Origin: DASXTC01 sp036505635 | GTDB lineage: Bacteria > Acidobacteriota > Polarisedimenticolia > JACPZX01 > DASXTC01 | Direction of reading: 5' to 3' | Length of the DNA stretch: 64,000 nucleotides | NCBI GenBank assembly: GCA_036505635.1 | Contig: DASXTC010000059.1 | Coordinates: 9,513-73,512, forward strand | Part shown: positions 44,083 through 51,916 of the stretch, piece after piece | Position numbering within the stretch: position 1 is the first letter of the stretch | Layout: the number at the start of each line of letters is the position of its first letter | The notes under the pieces: model-generated | What the model was told of the DNA's origin: nothing | The model's database searches: none | Seen by the model: the letters and a program-made list of their open reading frames with translations, nothing else | Program-made: the position numbers and the translations under genes

Positions 44083-44463
44083 TCAGCCCCTGGAGTTGCC
44101 CATGAGCTTGCGCGCCCTCGCGACCAGTTCCAGGGCGTTGAAGGGCTTGCGGATGTAATCGTCCGCCCCCACCTCGAACGCCCGCAGGGCATCCTGCTCG
44201 CGCTCCTTCATGGAGAGGATGATGACGGGCACGTTGGCCGTCTCGCCGGCCGACTTGATCTTCTGGCAGATCTCGAACCCGTCGTGATAGGGCATGACGA
44301 GGTCGAGGATCACCAGATCGGGTTTCGCCTCCTTGATGACTTTCAGCGCCTTCTCCCCGTCCTCGGCGACGCTCACCTCGAACCCTTCGTCCTGGAAAAC
44401 CGCCGAGAGGAACTTGGTCACGATGGGGTCGTCGTCGGCGACCACGATCCGATGCTGTCTCAT
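44083..44463 (-). CDS. Single-domain response regulator (CheY-like)
   Basis: 126 residues, receiver domain only. The acidic pocket is DDD at 10-12, the phosphoacceptor is Asp54 (VILDLVMP), the switch Ser84 is in IILSMKE, and the Lys106 in IRKPFNALEL is conserved. There is no output domain, so it must act by binding a partner, as CheY does. It is between the HEAT protein and the TPR-YaiO porin genes; the cognate kinase is not in the window. It probably regulates the polysaccharide machine after translation. Confidence 0.95.
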   Translation of the reverse strand: MRQHRIVVADDDPIVTKFLSAVFQDEGFEVSVAEDGEKALKVIKEAKPDLVILDLVMPYHDGFEICQKIKSAGETANVPVIILSMKEREQDALRAFEVGADDYIRKPFNALELVARARKLMGNSRG

Positions 44464-44478
44464 CTGAGTCGTCTCCCT

Positions 44479-46398
44479 TCAGTCACTGGTGCCGCGTTGC
44501 TTCGATGGACCACCCCTGTCGGGCGAAGCCGGGCCGTAGGTGCCCCCAAACCTGACCTTGACCCGCACTCCTCCTTCGGTGCTCTTGAACCCCGCCGCAG
44601 ACGTCAGTGCGTGGTCCGATCGGGCGTAGTAGGCTTCCACGGAAGTCGACTCGCCGATATTGACGCCGGCCAGCAGCCGGTAGCCCAGGACGTCCGTGTA
44701 GTGCCCGTGGTTTACGAGCTGCACGCCGCGATCGAAACCTCCTCCCCAGTAGACGTGACGCCCAATCGTATCCGAGATGTCGAAGCCACCGACGTGCGAG
44801 ACGTACTTCTTGGGGTCGAAGTAACCCTGATCGAGATCCTGTTCGTAGTGCATCCGGCGGTAGGCGTAGTTGAGAAACAGGGAGGGCCTTCGCATGGGCA
44901 CGTGCCAGGAAGCGCCAGCGGCGATCAGCCCTCGATGGTTCTCGCGTCCATCCTCGGATTGCACGATCAACCCGGAATCCACGTCGAACTCGTCGTCGTC
45001 CGTGAAGCGCGCCCGCTGCCCGGTCAGGCGCAGGCGAAGCGACGGATGCGGGCGAAAAGTCGTGGTCAGCGTGGCGGCGCGGATGCCGACGTCGTTCATG
45101 AAGGCCTGAGTGGTGCCCACGAGTCGCTCCTGGGACCCGCTGCCCACCAACGTGAACCAGTCTCCCGCGTTGACCTCGAACGTGACGGAGCCCGCGACGT
45201 GCGAGCGCGTCTCGGCCCCGACCGCTCCAAAGATGTCGAGGGGGAACCTGGTCCGCTCGGCGCCCCCCTCGGCATAGAAGCTCAGGTGCGGCGAGACGTG
45301 CCAGCCGCCGGTGAGTCGCAGCGTGTCGTAACGCGCCACTGGGGTCGCCGGCGGCAGGCTGGCGAGGGGACCCGGTGCGTCGTTCGGGTCGTCGATTGAA
45401 AAGTCGGTCTGCGCGTGCGTGAACGTCACACCCACGTATCCTTTCCCCTTGAGGAAGTAGGTGTAGGTGCCTCCCCACGTCGACAGATCGTTGTCGTCGG
45501 TATCCTGGACGGTGGTGCCGAAGAGCTGCAGCGTGGGTCTCAACGGTCCGCCGATCTCCCGGCCGAGCCGCCGCGCGTCGCGCGCGTCGGGATAGAGCTC
45601 GAGGGTCTGGCGGATCGCGTCGAGGGCCTCCGGGGTCCTCCCCTGCGATTGCAACGCGCTCGCGCGGCCCGCCAGCGCCGTCCTGTTCTTCGGTTCCAGA
45701 GCGAGCGCCTTGTCGCAGTGGCCGAGGGCCTCATCGTGCCTGCCCTGCGTGTTGAGCGCGTCGCACAGACCCGCCTCGGCGGCGGCGTTGCCTGGGGCCT
45801 CGGCCAGCACGGCGCGGAAGAGCTTCTCCGCCGCCACCGGGTCCCCGCTCCACTGCCGAACCTGCCCCATGAGCACACGCCCCTTGAGATGCCGCGGGTT
45901 GCGACCGAGCAGCTCGGTGAGGGTCCGTCCGGCCCCTCTCAGATCGCCCGACCAGGCCTCGGCCTGCGCCTTGTCGAAGAGGATGGACTCGTCGCCGGGC
46001 CTCTCCTTGAGCAGGCCCTCGTAGAGAGCCAGCGCCTTCGGGTAGTCCTCGCTCCAAGCGAGGGAGGTCGCAAGCCCGAGACGTGTCTCGACGCTCGTCG
46101 GTTCGAGGGCCAACGCCCGCCCGTACAGCGCGATCGCCTCGTTGTACTCGCCGCGCCAGGTGAGAAGCAGCGCCAGACGATTCAGGGCGTGCGTGTTGTC
46201 CCGCTGCGCCGCCAGGACCTTGCGGTAGAGCTGCTCGGCCGACTTGTAGCTGTCGCGGGCGAACTCCCGGTCGGCCCAGGCCATAACCTGCTCGGGTGGC
46301 GCCTGGTCGGCCTCCGAACCCGACTGGGCGAAGACATTCACGTCCGGAGAAAGGGACACGCAGGCCATCACCACCAGCGTCATCAAGACGCGCTTCAT
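44479..46398 (-). CDS. TPR plus YaiO-type outer-membrane beta-barrel
   Basis: 639 residues. A signal peptide (1-24) is followed by about seven TPR units (residues 40-290; for example EFARDSYKSAEQLYRKVLAAQ, EYNEAIALYGRALALEPTS), then a beta-rich C-terminal barrel (about 300-639) with alternating aromatic strands such as YVGVTFTHAQTDFSI and the final VRVKVRFGGTYGP. TPR plus outer-membrane barrel is the architecture of PgaA, BcsC and YaiO secretion porins. Its ATG overlaps the TGA of the glycoside-hydrolase gene (ATGA). It would carry the polymer across the outer membrane. Confidence 0.85.
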   Translation of the reverse strand: MKRVLMTLVVMACVSLSPDVNVFAQSGSEADQAPPEQVMAWADREFARDSYKSAEQLYRKVLAAQRDNTHALNRLALLLTWRGEYNEAIALYGRALALEPTSVETRLGLATSLAWSEDYPKALALYEGLLKERPGDESILFDKAQAEAWSGDLRGAGRTLTELLGRNPRHLKGRVLMGQVRQWSGDPVAAEKLFRAVLAEAPGNAAAEAGLCDALNTQGRHDEALGHCDKALALEPKNRTALAGRASALQSQGRTPEALDAIRQTLELYPDARDARRLGREIGGPLRPTLQLFGTTVQDTDDNDLSTWGGTYTYFLKGKGYVGVTFTHAQTDFSIDDPNDAPGPLASLPPATPVARYDTLRLTGGWHVSPHLSFYAEGGAERTRFPLDIFGAVGAETRSHVAGSVTFEVNAGDWFTLVGSGSQERLVGTTQAFMNDVGIRAATLTTTFRPHPSLRLRLTGQRARFTDDDEFDVDSGLIVQSEDGRENHRGLIAAGASWHVPMRRPSLFLNYAYRRMHYEQDLDQGYFDPKKYVSHVGGFDISDTIGRHVYWGGGFDRGVQLVNHGHYTDVLGYRLLAGVNIGESTSVEAYYARSDHALTSAAGFKSTEGGVRVKVRFGGTYGPASPDRGGPSKQRGTSD

Positions 46399-49076
46399 CG
46401 CGCCGCTCCCGTGGCAACGACCGGCTCGAGCGCCGCGAGCCGGTCCTGGAGGATGTAGTAGCTCTTCTTGAGATAGCTGTGCCAGGTCGGCTCCTCCCAC
46501 GGCTCCCACGTGTAGAAGGGGATCGAACCGGAGCCGAAACGTCCCTCATCGTCCGCGGCGGGAAGCGTGGTGATCACCTTGTGGTCCTCCGGACGGTATC
46601 CCGCCACGTAGAAGCGGAACCCGTCGGTGGTGACATGACCGGCGCCGCCGCGCGGCGGCACGGGGTCGTTGAGGACTTGCCGCGTGGAGGGGTCGGTCAC
46701 GTTGAGCAGGTTCCATCCGAGCCTGAGCTCGATGAACCCCTCGTCGCGGTTCGACGACCACTCCACGAGATCATCGAATCGCGGTGAGTCGGGATCCATC
46801 GTCCCGTATCGCAGCGGGCTGCGGTTGTATACGATGGCGGGGTAGATCGTGCCATCGCGCGACACGCGTCTCCGGTTCGTTTCCGCCAGCATCTCCGTGA
46901 ACACCCCGTCATCGTTCTCGGTGGACTTCCAGGGGCGCGTGAAACGGTTGGTGTGGAGGTCGTAGGGGACGTCGCACAGCACCCGGCTCGTGGCCGGCCC
47001 CGTGAGGTCCACGACGAACTCCATCCCCGTGGGTGTCGTCAGTCCCAGGTCGAACGGCATCCGGTGGTCTCCCTCCCTGGCCCCGTACGTGTCGATCCCG
47101 ATGGCGTAGCGCGCCCGGTTCCAGTCGAGCCGGTCCACGTCGAGGCGCAGGTACAGGTAGGCCTCGTCGTGCGTGACCCTGAGCGATCGGAGGGGCCCGG
47201 AGCCCGTTCCCGCGACCCGTGGAACGCCTTCCCAGTCGTCGCCTTGCCCGTCGATCACGATCTTCCAACCGTCACGTCCCGGCTTGCAGGCCGTCAGGCC
47301 GTAATTCTGCTCGGGGTCGAGGATGTTGAGCCAGTTCTTGTTGTTGTCCCACGGGACCTCGAAGGCGATGACGAGCCAGTTCTTCTTGAACCATTCGTCC
47401 AGCCACGCGAACAGGATCCCGCCGGCGCACCCGGTCTCGTGTATGTCCTCCATCATGCGCACGTCGATCTCCCCCTGCTCGGTCTCGGTGTGGCCGCCGT
47501 GATTCCATCCCTGTGGCTGATGGTGCGCGATCCCGCGGCTGGTGGGCACCCCGAGCTCCGCGATGAGGACGGGCATGCCGTGATGATGGGCTTTCAGGTC
47601 CCTCAGATACCCGGCATAGTTGCTCGGCCCGCGCGAGTCGGTGGCATGCAGGTACCCCGGATCGACGTTCATGAAGTCCGGGTAATAAGGATAGGCGTGA
47701 TAGGACGCGAACGTCCCGGCGGGAGTCGCCGAGGTCGGGACGATCCTGTTGGCGTCGATGCCCGGTCCGTCATTGTCGTATTCCAGCACCGTGCCCGGCT
47801 CCTGTGCGAGCCCCAGCTTCTGCAGCAGCACCACCTCCTCGTCCTTGGTCGTCTCGGTGGGGTGATGGAGAGGATCCAGCGTGGGCCAGTTGGTGAAGGA
47901 GACCGGTCTTTGCACGTTGTAGCCCGCCATCTCGACGGACACGGCGTGATCGAGAACCGCGGCGAACCAGGCCTCGGTGGGCGTCCCCTCCGTCAATTTG
48001 AAGTGCTTGCCGGCGAACGACGCCGGATGAGGGCGGCTCCGGTCGTAGGCCGCCACCGAGTAGGGCTCCCATTCGCGGCCCAGGATATAGCAGAGGGTCA
48101 TGCTTGAGACGTCCCTGTCGTACAGGCCGAAGGCGTGGCCGCGCCGGTGCGCAACGGCGATGTTGCCATGCACCGCGTCGATGACCCGATCGATCTCCTC
48201 GAAGAACTGCGCCCTGAACGCGGGAGCGTCGTACGAGACTTCGTCCTCGGGCAGCTCGGTCCAGACCCCCTGCGCGAGCCAGAGGAGCCCGGCGCCTTCG
48301 GGCCTCGCTTCGTTGTGCTCGTGAAGGGCTTCGTAGAACTCGGGGGGCAGCAGCGTGTAGAGCCTCACGACGTTGGCGCCCATCCGGGCCATCTGGTCCA
48401 GCCATCGGGAGTAGAGCGCCTTGTCGCGCGGAAACTCGGCGGGGTACTTGCCGGGCAGGGCCGCGCCGAGGTTGATCCCCTTGACGAAGAGAGGTCTCCA
48501 CCGGCCGTCGCCGCGGCGCGTCTCGAAGTAGTCGCGTCCGGACCTTGCGACCATCGCCGGCTCGCCGCTCTTCCTGGCGACGCGGCCGAGACGCCGGTCG
48601 GACAGGGCCCCCGGCTTGCCGAGCACCTGCGTGGCGAGGTCCCCGATCTCGACTTCGGGATGGAGCCGCGCGAGCGCAAGGACCGCATCGAACGCCTCCT
48701 CGTCGTGGCCCAGGCGCGCGGCGGAGCGCGCCAGACCTTCAAGAGCGTCGGCGCTCTGAGGGGACAGCGCGAGCGCGGCCTTGAAGGACGAGAGGGCATC
48801 GTCCATCCGGCCCTGGCGGTACCGGCACCACCCGAGCAGCGAGTGGTAGCCGACCGGGTCCGTGGGAGAAGACGCAAGCGCGCTCTCCAGCAGGGCCGCT
48901 GCCGGCCCGATCCGTCCCTCCTTGTAGAGCGCGAGCGCCCGGACGTAGGCGGGCGGATTCTCGTCGGCCGGATGCATCGCGACTCCCGTCAGAGCCATGA
49001 GTGTTGCGAGTCCCGCAAAGGGAAGCCTCCGCGCGAGCGACGAGCTGGTCCGGATGAGGCTCTGGGGAGTCTGCAT
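46395..49076 (-). CDS. TPR-glycoside hydrolase (TIM-barrel) with CBM9-like end
   Basis: 893 residues. N-terminal hydrophobic segment (about 13-35), TPR repeats (about 45-160, e.g. GYHSLLGWCRYRQGRMDDALSSFKAALALSP), then a large catalytic region similar in pattern to TIM-barrel glycosidases: LFVKGINLGAALPGKYP, ANVVRLYTLLPPEFYEAL, ILGREWEPY, VLIAELGVPTSRG and FAWLDEWFKKNW. Two Glu (in REWEP and AELGVP) could be the acid/base and nucleophile. The last 250 residues resemble a CBM9-type beta-sandwich. ATG 49076 has AGGA about 8 nt upstream; an ATG at 49085 is close. It may trim or cut the polymer in the periplasm. Confidence 0.75.
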   Translation of the reverse strand: MQTPQSLIRTSSSLARRLPFAGLATLMALTGVAMHPADENPPAYVRALALYKEGRIGPAAALLESALASSPTDPVGYHSLLGWCRYRQGRMDDALSSFKAALALSPQSADALEGLARSAARLGHDEEAFDAVLALARLHPEVEIGDLATQVLGKPGALSDRRLGRVARKSGEPAMVARSGRDYFETRRGDGRWRPLFVKGINLGAALPGKYPAEFPRDKALYSRWLDQMARMGANVVRLYTLLPPEFYEALHEHNEARPEGAGLLWLAQGVWTELPEDEVSYDAPAFRAQFFEEIDRVIDAVHGNIAVAHRRGHAFGLYDRDVSSMTLCYILGREWEPYSVAAYDRSRPHPASFAGKHFKLTEGTPTEAWFAAVLDHAVSVEMAGYNVQRPVSFTNWPTLDPLHHPTETTKDEEVVLLQKLGLAQEPGTVLEYDNDGPGIDANRIVPTSATPAGTFASYHAYPYYPDFMNVDPGYLHATDSRGPSNYAGYLRDLKAHHHGMPVLIAELGVPTSRGIAHHQPQGWNHGGHTETEQGEIDVRMMEDIHETGCAGGILFAWLDEWFKKNWLVIAFEVPWDNNKNWLNILDPEQNYGLTACKPGRDGWKIVIDGQGDDWEGVPRVAGTGSGPLRSLRVTHDEAYLYLRLDVDRLDWNRARYAIGIDTYGAREGDHRMPFDLGLTTPTGMEFVVDLTGPATSRVLCDVPYDLHTNRFTRPWKSTENDDGVFTEMLAETNRRRVSRDGTIYPAIVYNRSPLRYGTMDPDSPRFDDLVEWSSNRDEGFIELRLGWNLLNVTDPSTRQVLNDPVPPRGGAGHVTTDGFRFYVAGYRPEDHKVITTLPAADDEGRFGSGSIPFYTWEPWEEPTWHSYLKKSYYILQDRLAALEPVVATGAAR

Positions 49077-49117
49077 TATCTCCATCCTCGACTTCGCATC
49101 CGGTTTCCCGCGCACGT

Positions 49118-49147
49118 AGAATATGGGAACGCCTCCAACAAGTGCAA
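49118..49147 (-). promoter_or_regulatory. Promoter of the polysaccharide operon
   Basis: On the minus strand, -35 TTGCAC (49147-49142), an 18-nt spacer and -10 TATTCT (49123-49118), giving a leader of about 35 nt to the glycoside hydrolase ATG. It is of the sigma-70 type. Confidence 0.4.
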
Positions 49148-49182
49148 GCTGCAAGGGCCCTGGCCGCCCGCGTCATGCTCCG

Positions 49183-49198
49183 AAAGGCCTTGCCTTTT
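49183..49198. repeat. Short hairpin between the divergent operons
   Basis: AAAGGC and GCCTTT around a 3-nt loop with a following T on the plus strand. The core AAGGCCTTGCCTTTTGA nearly matches an element in the hairpin at 35118-35142. It could be a bidirectional terminator or a binding site. Confidence 0.4.
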
Positions 49199-49299
49199 GA
49201 GCCGATCGTTGTATATGAAGCAGCACGCCGCCAGACTCCGTACTCCCTGCCTTCTTTCATGGTCGGCTCCCAATTCCACCGTGTGTTCTGAGGGCGACG

Positions 49300-50421
49300 A
49301 TGCTGTCGGGAAGCGCAGAAAAGCTGGAAGCGGACGGAGGGTCCGGAAAGACCCGACAAAGGGATGCGCTGCCGGCTCCCATGTTCCTTCCGCCGCTAGA
49401 CGCCGCAATGCGACTCGTGGAAGAGAGCGCGATGCAGGTCGCGCCGTCCGACGAGACGATCCTCCTGCTGGGGGAGACCGGCGTCGGGAAGGACCTGCTC
49501 GCTCGCCGCATCCACGAGGCCTCACCGCGCGCCGGCCGGCCCTTCGTCCAGATCAACTGCGCGGCTCTTCCCGATGGGCTCCTCGAGTCGGAGCTGTTCG
49601 GACACGTGCGCGGCGCCTACACCGACGCGGTCGACTCGCGGCCGGGACAGTTCGAAGTGGCGGCCCGCGGCACTCTCTTTCTGGATGAGATCGGCGAGCT
49701 GAGCCCGAGGCTTCAGGCGAAGCTCCTTCACGTGCTCCAGGAGAGGAAGTTCTGCCGCGTCGGAGGGCGGGAGCCGATCCAGGCGGATGTCCGTGTCATC
49801 GCCGCCACGAACCAGGACCTGGACCGCGCGATGGCCTGCGGCGCCTTCCGCAGAGATCTGTTCTACAGGCTGAGCGTGGTGTGCCTGCGCATCCCGCCGC
49901 TGAGAGAGCGGCCCGGAGACATCGAAGGCCTCGCCCGCTTCTTCGCCCTGAAGTATGCCTCCCGGTACGCCCGGCCGCATCTCGCGCGAGTCTCCGCGGA
50001 GATCCTCGAGGTCATGCGGCGCCATCCTTTCGAGGGGAACGTCCGCGAGCTGGAGAACCTGATCAAACGCGCGATCCTCCTGGGCAGCTACGTTCACATC
50101 CTGGAGGAGGTGGACCGCGTCCGCGACGTGGCAGCCGCGCTCCGGCCGTCAGTCGCGCAGGCTGTAGAGCCCCCCTTCTTCGCGCTGGAACCGGTTCCGC
50201 TCAAGGAGGTCGCGCGCCGGGCCGTCACCGAGGCCGAGCGCGAGGCGATCCTCAAGGTCCTCCTGACCACGCAGTGGAACCGGCGCCGCGCCGCGAAGCT
50301 CCTGAAGATCAGCTACCGCTCGCTGCTCTACAAGATCCGCGACTACGCGCTCCTGCCGGAGATGGCGCAGGCCGCGGGAACCACCGGGCCCCTGGTCAGC
50401 GCACGAGAAGGGACCTGCTGA
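49300..50421 (+). CDS. Sigma-54-dependent activator lacking a sensor domain
   Basis: 373 residues: AAA+ domain from about residue 30 (Walker A GETGVGKD at 58-65, Walker B LFLDE at 126-130, FYRLSVVCLRIPPLRERPGDI) and a Fis-type helix-turn-helix near 310-350 (AEREAILKVLLTTQWNRRRAAKLLKIS). There is no receiver, GAF or PAS domain before the AAA+ part. The sigma-54-contacting loop, normally GAFTGA, reads GAYTDA (105-110). It is divergent from the polysaccharide operon and upstream of the Flp pilin operon, so either may be its target. Residues before 30 are not conserved; the true start could be slightly downstream. Confidence 0.9.
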   Translation: MLSGSAEKLEADGGSGKTRQRDALPAPMFLPPLDAAMRLVEESAMQVAPSDETILLLGETGVGKDLLARRIHEASPRAGRPFVQINCAALPDGLLESELFGHVRGAYTDAVDSRPGQFEVAARGTLFLDEIGELSPRLQAKLLHVLQERKFCRVGGREPIQADVRVIAATNQDLDRAMACGAFRRDLFYRLSVVCLRIPPLRERPGDIEGLARFFALKYASRYARPHLARVSAEILEVMRRHPFEGNVRELENLIKRAILLGSYVHILEEVDRVRDVAAALRPSVAQAVEPPFFALEPVPLKEVARRAVTEAEREAILKVLLTTQWNRRRAAKLLKISYRSLLYKIRDYALLPEMAQAAGTTGPLVSAREGTC

Positions 50422-50503
50422 CTGCTGAGGCGCGGGCCCTTCCGGATACGCGTGGATTGTACCGGTGCGCTCCCCCAACGAATGTGCAACGCGGGGTACG
50501 CGT

Positions 50504-50523
50504 GTGTGCAACCTCCTGCACAC
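50504..50523. repeat. Hairpin GTGTGCA-N6-TGCACAC
   Basis: Perfect 7-bp arms with a 6-nt loop (ACCTCC), about 300 bp upstream of the pilin gene and 80 bp past the activator stop. It could be a terminator for the activator gene (no T run) or a site bound by the activator. Confidence 0.4.
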
Positions 50524-50612
50524 CTCGATCCGGGTCGGTTTGAAGCGGCTCAGGAGTATCGGACGGGGCCCCTCCAACCAAAGTTCGGATCGGTTCGGTC
50601 TTTACGCTGAAA

Positions 50613-50627
50613 CGGTTTGCGTTTTGC
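50613..50627 (+). promoter_or_regulatory. Weak sigma-54-type promoter candidate
   Basis: CGG at the -24 position and TTTTGC at -12, with the required 10 nt between GG and GC. The -24 half is otherwise a poor match to TGGCACG. Interest comes from the sigma-54 activator gene next to it. Confidence 0.25.
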
Positions 50628-50805
50628 CCGAGACGCCCGACTCTCGACATGCCGGCCCCACGCGGCCGCGATCCGCTCCAAACCCGTGCCACCACGGCAT
50701 CTTCCCGGACAGGGGGAGTGCGGCACGAGGGACAGGTGGGCGCGTGGTACTCCCCTTGCACCCCGTATGGCAGGGTCGAGCGCTCGTCGGCGAAGGAGAC
50801 CATGC

Positions 50806-50970
50806 ATGCGGAAGCTGTTTGGCCTGATCGGTGCGAACGATGGGCAGGAGGTGGCCGAGTACACCTTGCTGATCTCGCTCATCACCCTTGTGGCCATCGC
50901 TGGCGCGACCTTGCTGGGAGATCGGATCTTGACGATCCTTCGAGCCGTCGCGGGCGCCCTCGGGTTATGA
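50806..50970 (+). CDS. Flp/Tad-type pilin (class IVb prepilin-like)
   Basis: 54 residues. A short basic leader ends at Gly13, followed by QEVAEYTLLISLITLVAI: the type IVb prepilin peptidase site (cleavage before Gln14, with Glu at +5 and Tyr at +6) and the hydrophobic assembly helix. The ATG has GGAG 8 bp upstream. Mature size of about 40 residues is normal for Flp pilins. No prepilin peptidase or Tad ATPase gene lies nearby. Its TGA overlaps the next ATG (ATGA), so it heads an operon of envelope proteins. Confidence 0.8.
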   Translation: MRKLFGLIGANDGQEVAEYTLLISLITLVAIAGATLLGDRILTILRAVAGALGL

Positions 50971-51524
50971 GGCTGAGCTCCCCTTATCGGTCCGCGAGAC
51001 TCGCGACCCTGGCGGGAACTCTCGCCCTGTCGATCACACTGGCGCCGGCCTTCGCCAGGTTCGGCCGGACCGAGCCGTCCCATCAGCCGCCGCGCCCGGC
51101 CCCGAGCGTGATCAACTTCATCGGACACGAGACCGACAACCTGCTCACCCGGGTGATCCTGCACGCGGACGCGCCGATCGACTACCGCGGCGGTCTGCTG
51201 CGCGGCACGCAGGTGGTGCTCGACCTGGCCAACGTCGTGATATCACTGCCCGAGCCGGTGGTGGAGCTGGGGGCCCCGGAGGTGGATCGCGTCGTGATCG
51301 GCCCCGAGATCCTCCGCGACGGCGAGCGGGTGCTCAAGGTACGTTTGACGGGGGTGAAGGCCGGGTCCCACAGGGTTGTGGTCAAGGGAAACGAGCTGCA
51401 CATCGAGCTGACGGCGCTCAAGGGGGCGCGCGATGGACGCAAGGGTCTGCCGAAGATCATCAACAACAACACCGAAGTGATGGCGCGCGCGGATGGGATG
51501 CCCGGACGGGAGAGGACGCGATGA
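50967..51524 (+). CDS. Exported AMIN-domain-like protein
   Basis: 185 residues. Signal peptide (about 1-31, APAFA), then a Pro-rich linker, then a beta-rich domain (about 50-150): VINFIGHETDNLLTRVILHADAPIDY, VLDLANVVISLP, VDRVVIGPEI, VLKVRLTGVKAGSHRVVVKGNELHIEL. This is the pattern of AMIN domains, which localise secretin/pilus or amidase proteins to the peptidoglycan. It overlaps the pilin gene and the DUF192 gene by ATGA. It probably serves pilin assembly or anchoring; that is inferred. Confidence 0.65.
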   Translation: MRLSSPYRSARLATLAGTLALSITLAPAFARFGRTEPSHQPPRPAPSVINFIGHETDNLLTRVILHADAPIDYRGGLLRGTQVVLDLANVVISLPEPVVELGAPEVDRVVIGPEILRDGERVLKVRLTGVKAGSHRVVVKGNELHIELTALKGARDGRKGLPKIINNNTEVMARADGMPGRERTR

Positions 51525-51916
51525 ACGCCTGGACGGGACCCGCGACCGACGCGACCTCGGAGACGGCCGCGGCTCTGGACGAGACGACGCGGACCGTGGT
51601 GGCCGGGCGGGTCCGGCGCGCGGACGGCCTCGCCGGCCTTCTCGCGGGTCTGCTGGGGGGCGGTGCACTGGCCGAGGACGAGGGGCTCTTTATCTCCCCG
51701 TGCCGGACGGCTCACACCCTGGGGATGCGGTCCGCCATCGACGCCGTCTTCCTCGACGCGCAGCTCCGCGTCGTGAAGGTGCGCGAGAGGATGGGGCCCT
51801 GGCGGGCCTCCCGCCCCGTCAAGGAAGCGGCCTCCGTCCTCAAGCTTCCTGCCGGCTCGATCCGCAGGACCGGGATCGCGGTCGGAAACCAGCTCGATTT
51901 CGTGCCGGACTGCTGA
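51521..51916 (+). CDS. DUF192 family protein
   Basis: 131 residues. RRADGLAGLLAGLLGG, EGLFISPCRTAHTLGMRSAIDAVFLDAQLRVVKV and the terminal LKLPAGSIRRTGIAVGNQLDF follow the DUF192 pattern (G-M-R/K...D-x-x-F-L-D, LELPAG...GD). Cys61 and His65 sit where the family has conserved residues. No signal peptide, so it would be cytoplasmic here, while many DUF192 proteins are exported. The family function is unknown, and it often appears with Flp pilin genes. It overlaps both neighbours by a few bases. Confidence 0.75.
   Translation: MNAWTGPATDATSETAAALDETTRTVVAGRVRRADGLAGLLAGLLGGGALAEDEGLFISPCRTAHTLGMRSAIDAVFLDAQLRVVKVRERMGPWRASRPVKEAASVLKLPAGSIRRTGIAVGNQLDFVPDC

Larger units (their letters stand above)
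50422..50805 (+). other. 384-bp gene-free region before the Flp pilin operon
   Basis: No convincing coding sequence. It holds a perfect hairpin (50504-50523), clustered GTGTGCA/TGTGCAAC-like motifs (GTGCAAC at 50484-50490 and 50506-50512), a sequence with GG and TTGC spaced like a sigma-54 promoter (50613-50627), and the GGAG ribosome-binding site of the pilin gene. Base composition is less G+C-rich than in neighbouring genes around 50570-50630. Confidence 0.5.

Noticed and set aside
49142..49168. Sigma-54-like promoter for the glycoside hydrolase operon
   Set aside because: The GG and GC are 11 nt apart, one more than required, and a sigma-70-type promoter fits better.
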